Source: Romanomermis culicivorax
Lineage: Eukaryota > Nematoda > Enoplea > Mermithida > Mermithidae
Direction: 5' to 3'
Length of the DNA: 64,000 bases
Assembly (NCBI GenBank): GCA_963922205.1
Contig: CAWUHX010000034.1
Span: 1,116,001 to 1,180,000 of the forward strand
Under the pieces are notes generated by a model that made no database searches, was not told the DNA's origin, and worked only from the letters and a program-made list of their open reading frames with translations. Position numbers and translations under genes: made by a program. Positions 35,026 through 45,600 of the stretch are shown here, in pieces (position 1 is the stretch's first letter; each line of letters begins with the position of its first letter).

Positions 35026-36085
35026 GGGTATCCTACGTTATAAAATATTGAGTGTTATAACATATATAAGTTTTTTGAAAAAAAAAATTAAATATATTAT
35101 AACATAGGGCTATGTTGTAGCACAAGGCTATGTTATAACATACAGCTTTGATATAGAAAACTTTTTGAGAAAAACCCTTTTTTATGTTTTGACATAGGTC
35201 ATTGTCATAACATAGACGGATGTTATAACATAGGGGCTATCTTATAACATATGGCGTGATACTGCAGGTATATTTAATGTACATATTTGTAAATTGCTGT
35301 ATATGGTACCAAGGTCATATTTCGCTTCACAAGGTATATCTTTTAACAGGGAGCTATGCTCTGTGTATTGTAACATATATGACATGACATATGTTATAAC
35401 ATGGGATATGTTATAACTTGAGGTATGTTATAACATGTATATCCTCTAATGTGGTATATGTTATGATGTGTGACACTCTGTTATATAACCTACACTGTGT
35501 GATAACATACCCTGTGTTGTAACATAGTTCCTCATGTTATAACATAAACTGTGTTATACCATCTTCCCATGCTATGACATACCCTGTGTTATAACATAGC
35601 TTCTCATGTTATAAGGACCCTGATGTTATAACATAGGGTATCTTATAACATGGTTTATAACGTTGTATATGTTATAACATAGGGTATATTGTAATATGGA
35701 ATACATTATTAGATAGGACTATGATATAACATGTCAATATGCTATAACAGGTCGAAAAATTTTTAAAAAATTTTTATATGTCCTATGTGCCAACTAACTC
35801 TAACTATGTTATAACATACTGATATGTTATAACATGTCAGCTATGTTAAAACATGTCCGTATGTTATAACATGTCGAAAAATGAAAGAAAATTTTTGTAT
35901 GGTATAACGTAGGACCATGTTATAAAATAAGACTATGTTATAATATGTCAGTATGTTATAGCATGTCGAAAATTAAAAAAAAAATTATATGATATAACGT
36001 TGGCCTATGTTATAACATAGGGTTATGTTGTAACATGGGGCTATTTTATAACACATGACGTGATACTGTAGGTATATTTTATGTA
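35026..36085. repeat. ATAACAT satellite, right block
   Basis: About 1 kb of irregular TATGTTATAACATA words with spacers. A larger unit containing GGCTAT.TTATAACA, GTGATACTG.AGGTATATTT and TGTACA occurs at about 35228-35290 and about 36028-36085, showing a higher-order duplication. Nothing coding is seen. Confidence 0.82.
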
Positions 36086-36094
36086 CAGCATGCT

Positions 36095-36166
36095 TATACA
36101 CTGCACTATATGGTTCTGAGTCACTTTTTTTAAAAAGTGACTCAGAACCATATAGTGCAGTGTATA
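36095..36166. repeat. Perfect 35-bp hairpin with 2-base loop
   Basis: TATACACTGCACTATATGGT at the left continues to GAGTCACTTTTT, and the exact inverse follows after TT. It sits at the edge of the ATAACAT satellite. It could be the tip of a foldback element, or a cloning or assembly inversion artefact. Confidence 0.93.
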
Positions 36167-36465
36167 CTCAGTTAAAAGTTTTTATATTTTATAACACACT
36201 ATAAACATTTAGTGTTGTGAACCACGCACACACACAAACACTCAAACGGACACTTGAATTTCAATATTATAGATGGAGTATAGAAGCAGAAGTGGAGCAG
36301 ATATTCCAGTATCGCTCCAGCATTTACTCTTACTCCACCTCGTGCTTTGGTGTAACTTTGCTCTGCCTTCTGAGATTTAGCCCAATTGCAGGCCTGATAC
36401 TGCTGAAATCAGGCATATTTCATATTCTTTCTCAGTTTGCCATAAATTTTCGGATTTTCAAGGAC

Positions 36466-39400
36466 CTTGAATTCCAGCTTTTGATCGATTATTAGGAAAA
36501 ATTCACCATTTTCTTTTCCAGCTTTGTCGACAAATTTTATGGAATTTTTAGCTATATTGGAGCCGCCAAAAAATGTCATACAGTTACCCGATACCATATC
36601 TTGCCAAAGTTGAACATCACGGCTGAAAATGAATAAAAATGCCGTGAAAATGTAACCCTTTGAAGTGAAAAGAAAGACAATCGAGAACCGACTTCTGATG
36701 TTTGAAAGAGTTAAACATGTGTAAAAACGATCGTATAAAAATTTCGATTCACCACAGCAAAGTACCTTTCTGACAATCAACTACACAGAGCTCTTACGGT
36801 GGAATTTTCTACTCAAAAATTGTTCACTTATTGATCTGAGTTCACGAAATTTCTGCTCTATGTTCAGAGTAATGAGCAAGAAAAATGTAATGTAGTTCAA
36901 TTTTGCCATTCAAAAGCTTCAAAATTTTCAGTAAACCAAAATTACGGGAAGACACAAAGAAGCGAGATCAAAAAAATATGAAAACAGCTTCAGAAAAAAC
37001 GGCTGGATAAAATTTGCATCATTCAAAAGCTTTAAGGCACAATTTCTCTAAGGTTTGACCAAGGTTGTGGGAAGTAAAAAATTAATCATACCTCAAAAAA
37101 CATATTTTGTACAGTTTTTGCACTGAACGACATGCCATTATTCGTTTGATCTAAAAATCAAAATTTGCATTATGACATCAATCCAATGGTTCAAATTTTT
37201 AGCAATTTTTGAAATTTTAGGTCACAAACATTGAAGGCCTATAAGTAATCAGGTAGGGAATGTCGATCAGTAAATATTTGTCAGTGTATGAAACAATGTT
37301 TACTGTATATGCCCAGCACGTATAGCTATATATACATAAAAATTATAGCAAAAGCCATTTTTGAATCAAACTATGAAATTTTTCGTTTAAAATTGCACTC
37401 TTTAACTCAAAATTGTAATAATCTAAGTAAAACTTTTATGCACTGCATTATTCCTTACATCGGAAATTACACAAAGTAAAACATTTCTGATATTGCTGAA
37501 AAAACTTCCGGAGCAAATTAGTGTTCCATTTAGTTGAAATATCATTAATTCAAATCCAAATCGACTACATTGCAGCCAGAGTATGTGGCTACATACCCAC
37601 CAAGTTGCATCATGGTATCAAGACCTGTTGTGTGTTAAAAAACTAGCAAAGCCAGGTTCTATTGGTTAACTAGGATGAAGGATTGTCCAAATTCTCCACA
37701 AAAACTAATAAACCCTTTGGATCTTTTTCGGATCATAAGAGCTCCTTCTTAGATCCATTAGGAACGTTTCCTCTAAAGCAGATGAAATGTTTTTAATATT
37801 TGATCACATTAACTATTAAACAATCTGGGTTCGGTAGTTCACTTTCATTTTCTAAACCAGTATCTTTGTATGGTTTTCCTTCATCTTCACCAACACATTC
37901 TCCTTCCAGGCTGCCACTATAGAATGTAGTGGGTTCTTGCAGGCAACAACTGGCTTCCCTAGCTCAGAATCTGGTCATTAGTTGTGGTGTGAGGAAGTCA
38001 GATCTGGCAAAGGATAGATTTCTTCTCATTTCTTTAGTGAAAAATTCAGCATTGAATTTTTGATCACATACTTGATATATACACATCTCTTGCTTCTTTA
38101 AAGCCCAAAGTTTTTCCGTAACAGTAAATAAGTCAACTTCATAGAAAAATTGAAGATCTTTTTGAACCTAAGGGAAAGCCAGGGGTCGATCGAACACTTT
38201 CTAGTATTTTAGAATAGCTCCATATTGCTATATCATGTAAAGCAGTTTGCTGTAGCAATAGCTTGTGGTTACCGAAAATAAGATGCTGCAACAAGTTTTG
38301 ATGAAGTACAAAAGCCTTTATACAGCCTTCTTCAGGACAATAAGGCATTGCTTTCCATTTTACATAGCTCATCATGGCAGCTGGAAGATCTTCAGATTCT
38401 TCTTTGATGCTGTTGATCGTGATGTTTGAATCAATAGCAATCCAGAACTTTGATGTTTGAAGAGGTGCAACCTTTGGCTTGTCTTCAGGAACCTCATGAG
38501 GGATTTCATACCTAGTTAGCTGTTTGAACATCAATATTTGCATCTTGAATATGCTTCCAGCATAACCAATCATTTACGCTTTAGTTGTCCTGATTTCAGT
38601 AGAATGTGACCTGAAAATTAAAATAGCTCCAGAAACCAACTGCTTCAAGGTCCATCTTTTTGCATGGAATTTTGAAACTGTCAGTGACGAATGATGTTCT
38701 CTTGACCTTTTCATGTGTTGTAGCACACCTGATGAACTCTTCAGCAGTTGTAGATCAATTATTTTAAACTATAAACAGTTGAAATTGCCTCTTTGTTAGT
38801 GGGTCACACAGGCCTTTACCAAATTTGGGTTCAGAGAAGTCACTGTTCTTGATAGTCACACATGATTTCTGTGATATTATTGGGATCATGATCCATGAAA
38901 ACATCCATCATTGTCAGATCACACAAAAGCTGTGTCAATCATGGGTTGTTCCGCCTTTGTTTTTGTCAATGTGTCAGTAAGTATTCCAATAATTGCATTA
39001 CTATTTTGTCCAAGAGAGTTGAAAACATGAACAAATGTGTGGTGGCAAGCCTGTAGTCAGGAATTTTTTTCGGTGGGATAGACTTTTTCTTGAGGAAAAA
39101 AACCAAAAAAAAACTAAAAGAAAAAACATTTCGGGAGGCCATGGCCCTCCAACTCCCCTTTGCCTACATACCTGTGTGGTGGTACAGCAGTCCATTTTTC
39201 ATCACAAACGCATACGTGATGTTCCATGGCAAACCGTGCTCACCAAATCAGCTTGATTGGTCTTCCCATCCACTGAAAGGCAGAAACTTCATTGTCCAAT
39301 CAAGCTGAAGGTAATGTTTGTCCCAAAGGTTATCCATGATGTCTTTCTGTGATGCATCTTTTTGCATTGATCTGAGATGCTCTTGATGTTGTTCCAATAC

Positions 39401-40999
39401 ATTATTGATACTTTCATCATCTAAATATTTGATTTCAACTTCATCAATTGGGTTTGCCTCAGCTTCTTTGATGTCTTTCAGCATCTTATTTAAATGCTCA
39501 CAATGGTCACATTTCATGTCATGAATGTGATATGTACATTTCACTTGTAATTTTGGCTGGATTGGATCACCAAGAGCATGTGATGAACAATTACCAGAAA
39601 TACGTGATTTCAGCTTTATGTGGAGTTACTAATAGCCTTTGGAATACAGTTTTGCTTATTTTAGCTTTCATGTACTTTCTTGCGTCCATGTGGGTTCCAT
39701 TTGCACTCCATTATTTTCATTACCTTGGTCAAAGTGTCAATGGCTTCTATTCCACGATAAATAAAATAGTCCAAACCATGCACTGCTTTTCTTGTAGTAG
39801 CAGTACAATAATCATGTATACGAAGCAAAAGGCTATGGCTTAGAGCTAAGTGGGCTTCATTTCATTCATTGGTGAAGCTAAGATACTTAGAAATGATTAG
39901 ATTGCAATTAATGATATTTCAACTAAATAGAACATAAATTTGCACCTCAAATTTTTTCAACAATGTCAAAAATGAGTTTTACTTTGTATAATTTCCCATG
40001 TAAGGAACAAAAATATTCTGACCAAATCTTATGGGTATATAGCCAAGATATTGAACCTGCAATGTGTAGAAGTTTTACTTGAATTATTACAATTTTGAGT
40101 GAAGGATTGCAATTTTAAACGAAAAATTTCATAATTGGATTCAAAAATGGCTTCTGCTTGTTTCATTGTTGCACACTCAATGGTTCTTTGATTTTGATAA
40201 AACTTTGTAGGTACGTGGCTAAGGGGTCCGGCCATAACATAGTGGAGTTTGGTCAATGACACTCATTATTTGACTTTATGGGATAAAAAATGTGTGGAAT
40301 CAAGTCATTGATAACTGCTAAAAATTGGAATTTAAAGTGTAGTGTAAACCATAATTTTGATGCTACATATGTGCCATGCATATACAGTAAACATTCATTC
40401 ATACACTGATAAGGTTTTACTGATCCGGATTGCATACTAATTACTTATAGCCTTCAATGATTGTGACCTAAAATTTCAAAAATTGATAAAAATTTGAACC
40501 TTTGGATTGATGTTACAATTCGAATTTTGATTTTTAAATCAAACGAATACTAGCACGTTGTTCAGCACAAAAAGCTTTACAAAATTTTTTTTTAGGTATG
40601 ATTCATTTTTTACTTATCACACTTGACTACAGGCCCGAGTTGATTCTTATAGAAATTGTGTCTTAACCTGCTGCAAGCTTTTGGGCCAAACTGACATTTG
40701 ATGATCATTTCGGACAATTCATAACCCAGAACGCGACGTTGCTTACGACTCAGCGAGCTAATAGAATAGGGTATCAAATCGTTCAATGTACTCAGTTTCC
40801 ACACGTAACCATTATCTGACTTGAGTTTAAAAATGATTAGACATTTATCACAAGCGCAGAAGTGAATCAAATAATCTTACATAAAACCCGAGCATGTGCT
40901 CGATGTCTCGAACAGAGTAGCCTCCTGTATCAAATTGAATATTAATCATAGGTGTCGAATTCGTTATTGATGGCTTTGTGAATTCCATTTTGGAACACA
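36466..40999 (-). CDS. DEG/ENaC sodium channel, finger-domain exons of the same gene
   Basis: Exons in transcription order are 40999-40881, 40819-40668 and 36622-36466. Exon 40819-40668 carries LGYELSEMIIKCQFG and KACS, matching the DEG/ENaC block in which a Leu/Glu/Met helix is followed by C-x-F-x-G...C-S. It ends in phase 2 (donor GTTAAG), and exon 36622-36466 starts in the matching phase with GNCMTFFGGS then AGKENGEFFLII, the expected YGxCYTFN block and AG..G block. The intervening intron of about 4 kb holds a complete-looking zinc-finger transposon. Exon 40819 uses an AAG acceptor. The donor after 36466 (GTCCTT) is weak, and the next recognised exon (26616) is in a different phase, so either a small exon is missed or there is a frame break. 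The two halves are assigned to one gene from family order of blocks, shared strand and lack of other candidates. Confidence 0.78.
37067..40622 (-). mobile_element. Zinc-finger-coding DNA transposon with long inverted ends
   Basis: About 500 bases at the left (about 37067-37560) are matched in reverse at the right (about 39905-40622). Shared words include AAGTAAAAAAT, AATCATACCT, GGTTCAAATTTTTA and TTTTAGGTCACAA. Between them lie decayed - strand reading frames: 39544-39248 (CDHCEH, then LDWTMKFLPF) and 38573-38139 (YCPEEGCIKAF..HQNLLQHL, a C2H2-type finger). It lies in the large intron between two DEG/ENaC exons, so it inserted without destroying them. The LDW.MKFLP protein type recurs in many invertebrate genomes, but I cannot name its superfamily with confidence. 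Confidence 0.7.
38139..39544 (-). pseudogene. Decayed C2H2 zinc-finger transposon protein
   Basis: Reading frames 39544-39248 and 38573-38139 lie between the inverted ends described for 37067-40622. The first has CDHCEHLNKML and DWTMKFLPF, followed after a frame break by residues like ITYAFVMKNG on the same strand near 39230-39190. A G-rich and A-rich insert (about 39040-39180) breaks it further. The second has C-x4-C-x12-H-x5-H spacing. There is no continuous frame. Confidence 0.6.
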
Positions 41000-41162
41000 C
41001 TAAAGAGTATAAAATGATATCTTCCCAATTTTTTGAAAATGTGCCTCAGCAGTTACACGATGCAAAGCACGACGAGAAAAAAAATGATGCCACTGTAATT
41101 TACTCTTGTTAGCTCAGTCACAGATTTAAAAATATGACAACATATTTACATCCTGCGGTTAC

Positions 41163-42668
41163 CAATTCCTGCTTTGCCGATTGCTTCATATCTGTAAAAA
41201 GAAGAGCTTGGAATTTCGATCCAGTAGTCAATTACCTAAAAAATTCAGGAAAAAGAGAACACTACTTGAGGAAATAAAAAACTAGAATTTAATGCGCTTG
41301 AAAAATTAAAATGTCGCATTGAAGAACGAGATCAACCACGATTTCAAATTAACTTTGTCATATAACTTTTCCTATTTGTTTTTTTTCAGTTCTTTGCTTT
41401 CCTTGTATTCTCTTTTTTATCTTTTAGAGAAATCAATTTTTAAATTGTTTACCTAGTTCTATTGTGTTATCATTGACAAAACATAAATGCAACATACCTA
41501 TCAATTCCCAAACGTCGCCAGGTTTTTGCTCTGAACCCCTATACTCAATGTTAACCATTGGCTCTTTTTCAACTGTTAATCTAATTGACAAGCCTTTGTT
41601 CTTTTTCGGAATAAGGATGTAACCTGATTTGCCCTAGAAATTGAGAATAGTTCGAGGTTTTTATCTCACTCGCATTCGCGTGCTCTACAAATTAAAAATT
41701 CATGCGAAAGGAGTAGATTCTGACGTCAACAATGTTCACTAACAAACCGTAAAAAGATGTTTCTTAAATTTTTGGATCTTGATCTGAGGCGGAACAGGTG
41801 AATTAATCCGGGCACCATATTCCTTTGAATCTGTTGAAGTCCCATGTAAAAGCCAAGGCTATACATTTTCCTTTGCAACAGTTCGTAGTTGAGATCAGCC
41901 ACTTTCGTCACTATCATTAAAAAATCCAAAACTTTTTGATTAAAATCTGTATTTGAAAATTAGAAAATCTGGATCAAAGTTGTATCTGTCTGGAGCTATT
42001 CGGAACCCGTTTAATCGAGAATACACCTTTGAATTATAATTCTTAAGTAAAACTTGAACCCAGTTTAGTGATAATGGTGGCCCGCCTGTGAATAAAATGA
42101 TTAATGATATACCTGTTTTAAATTATGGGAAAATAGTGAAGCCTATTTTGTGTCACATGAATGTGTGCATCATATTCATTCCTATGTGGTGATTGATTTT
42201 TTGTGTGCCTACTACACAGTGTAATTTAAGTCTAAAGTAAACCTAAAAACCTGAAAAAGTTAAGCCTAAAGTTCTTAATTAACTAAATTGAATTAAATAA
42301 ACAGTGTTTTTAATTTTAAACTAAAATTTGAACCTATAATAATTGGAATTTCGGGAGTTCTTCTGCTAGATCGTTCACCAGTGTTGGTCTAAACTGAAAA
42401 GTTGATGAAGGGTCAGTACGTTCAAATATAATTTTATTTAATCCAACTATGGGGATACATATGAAAATTCCTTTTTCAAATATGCTCACCATACATGCTT
42501 CTAAATTTTCTCAAAGTTTCGACTTTGTGATCCTTTGGTCCCTTTATACTGAAGCGAAGAATTTTTTGCTGGGTATTGTTTTTTGAGAAGATGTGAATGA
42601 GTCCGTTAAGTGGATGAAAATTGATTGAATAATCCAACGGATCTTGATAAATAGAGGAACTGATAAGT
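41163..42668 (-). CDS. Probable 5' exons of the DEG/ENaC gene, product segment not recognised
   Basis: Coding-looking blocks bounded by splice sites lie at 42668-42490 (LNGLIHIFSKN..., donor GTGAGC), 42085 to about 41950 (LSLNWVQVLL..., acceptor TTCACAG, phase-matched to the first), about 41966-41748, 41633-41498 (acceptor TTTCTAG, donor GTATGT; contains MVNIEYRG and DVWELI) and 41235-41163 (YWIEIP). The block starting 40999 contains MINIQFDTGG, which resembles MVNIEYRG and suggests an internal domain repeat. Two apparent frame shifts occur between 42085 and 41748, and the 41498 to 41235 junction is out of phase. I see no first membrane helix and no PAVT.CN-type motif, so the N-terminus is missing, highly diverged or upstream. 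Assignment to the channel gene is by strand and position only. Confidence 0.42.
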
Positions 42669-45600
42669 CTAGAGGTTATACACGTTGAATATTAATTTTT
42701 CAGACCACCATGGACAAATTTTGTGAAGATGACCCAGAGCCATATTAATATAACTTGCCAATCATTGCACTTGTTGGGGATGTACTTACGGTAGTAGTAA
42801 TCCCACATCTATGCAAAATTGGTGAATTGACAAAGTTACGATTCGATCAAAAAGAGAAAGTTTCATCATTCTCATACTTTGGTGTGTCATGGGCGAGTCG
42901 CGTCCGTTTTCTTTATAATATTCCTTTTGTGCTCAATAAAGGCAAGCGTCGACAGCCCAACACACACATTATCATAATAATATTCTTATTATTATTTATT
43001 ATTTTATTATTGTATTACTTGGGCAATAAGCAGAAACAGGAGTTGTCTTACACAGGATCCAAAGCCAAGGTAAAGCCCCAGCTCCTTTGGATATTATTGT
43101 AGTGGGTTCTGTGTACTTGTGTAAACCTTTAGGAGGCATCTGGGGAGACCCTGAGTGCCCTTCGATTGCAAGAGTTAGAGTTTCCAGTTACTTATTAGTG
43201 ACTGAAAATTGTGTTCATTTCTGCTTAAGAACTGTTGCACTGTGTTTGGTTGATTGCTAATAGGAAGCTCCATTGAGTGACCTACAGCAGTCGGTTGAAT
43301 ACAAGCCAATAGGACTTGAGTCATATTGCTGACGTCTTTGACCCAAGCAGAGAAGTAAACATAACACACTAAGACACCAACCCGTGGGCACCTGATACTT
43401 ATAAATACTGATCTTTGACAGGCAAACAATACTGTCTGTATCAAAGTCAAGTACCTGCCTTTCAAACATTCAGGGCAATAATATATTTTTGGATCAGCCT
43501 ATACTGTAATATAGCTGCCACAATGGCATTTCTGTTGCCCATGACCATAACATGGGTGCAAGTTTTTCTCAAAGAAAAAAATCATTTTCCACCATAACAA
43601 TATTGTAAAATGGTAGCCAACAGCTTTCATGGTGCTAAAACACTGCATTTGATCGGCCTTTTATAGGATTGAGATGTGACCTCTTCAAACTCTTTAGTAA
43701 AAATTTTAAGATGACCCATCAGATATTTGTCATATTTATTGGCAAAAGGGTACAAACTGCACACGTAAATATAATTTTTTTGTCTGATGCATCGCTTGGC
43801 GACACAATACGCAAAAGTGCGACTTTTTCCTAAAGTGCGCTCCTAAAAACCGGGCATATTGTCTCGACTTGCTCTTCATCAGAGCTAATGTTTTCAAATT
43901 CAAATTCCATGAAAAAACGAAATTTTCATGAAGCTTACTCAAAATGCAAAATAACAAAATCAGCAATTACTATAGATTTTTTTACTGCCACCAATGTGCA
44001 AAAAGAGATTACAAATTTTTTGCGACCTCTACAATCTGAAAGCATCACAGCCATCTCTTGACACACTTTCTATTTCTCTTGATTTCTGAATCTGCAATGT
44101 AATCGTATTGTAGCTATGTCAAGCTTTTAGATCTGTTTCACGTAATCCATATTGTGTGATGCGGAGTGTTGGAGCAATGACAGTCACTTGACTCATTTCA
44201 AATTCCTTTATCACATAAATCCTATTTAATATTTTAATGTTGGTCAGACTTTTGGAGATGCTAATTTTGTAATTATTCGAGGAGAGATTGTTTTGCACCA
44301 TAAGTCACTTCATAATTTCATTGGGTTAGAAATTTGCCATTTTTGGAGCTCTGTACTTTTTGTATGAAGATAATGGCGCAACAAATTATGTTGAACGGTT
44401 CTATAACTGTGAAAAAGAGATATGTCAACAACAAGTTTAGGAAAAGTAATTCCTCGCTGAAAAAGAGTACCGGCAACATATTCAAGGTACTATTGCTGCA
44501 GGACGGTACTCTGGGCTAGAATTCAAAAATGATTAAAATTACATTTTTCTGGGTGAAGATGCAAAATTATTTCGGGGTACAAAATAATAGTTGAAAGCAA
44601 TGGTGAAACAGTCGAAAATAAAAAGGCAATCTAAAGTTTAGAAATGAACTTTGGCTAAAGAAGCAAGTTTTTTAAATTTAATTTTAGACGTGGAGACATA
44701 AGTGCTCATGCATATTTTTCCCCTAGAAAATCTGGTGTTGTCTAAATAGTATTGGAAAAATTGCTGATGCTATGGGGAGCAGGTGCACAGTGCTTATGAC
44801 AATACTAAAATGAAAAATAGCTGAGCCCTTCTACTCACAGAAAATTCTTTGGAAAAGTTGAAGATGTCAAAACCGGAATGGCCTATTCCTACTGCACTGA
44901 CTACTTTGCACAATAATTTCCATCATACCAGCATTCCCTTTGCTAGCTACACCCCTGCCAAAACAAGTGGCCGGTGTCAACAGCTAGAAGCACTGATTAG
45001 ATTTTGAACCTGAAATCTCAAGGATTGCCATATCCCTGGTTTATTGACGAATGAATTATCGATGCTGAGTAACTGAACACTTTGATGCTCCAAAAAAACC
45101 ATTCAGGCAATATTCAATGACTGTATCTTTGAATGTTATTGCAAAAGTCCTTTTGAAAACCAAGAGAATCTGTATCCAGGATATCAATTAATGCATAACA
45201 CACTCATCATGCCTACAGTCAACCACTTTCACTAGAATATTGCCATGATAAACGATTCCTTCAATTATATCATTAGTTCCAATTAGCACAATTGAGAAAA
45301 GGACTCGCATTTATTGATCGAGATGGACCACTAGCGCGGGATGTGATGCTATCAAGCAAGAGGTTGCCTGTTTCATTAATCTTCATTATAAATATGATAA
45401 AAAATGTAAGATTCATGATTTGATTCATTACTAATGAATTAAGCTTGGCATTTTGTATGTGTTGTTCACATAAACAACATTTTCAAAATTTTTAAATACT
45501 ATTTTGAAGCATAGTGTAGTTTCTACATAAGTAAAAAGGAAAACAAAAATTTGACTTACACAAAAATGGAACGCTAAGTGGTTAGTTCTTCAAAAAGATG

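Noticed and set aside
42330-42400. A candidate exon (FRPTLVNDL) between 42490 and 42085 on the - strand
   Set aside because: Adding it breaks phase in every combination I tried, whereas joining 42490 directly to 42085 keeps phase.
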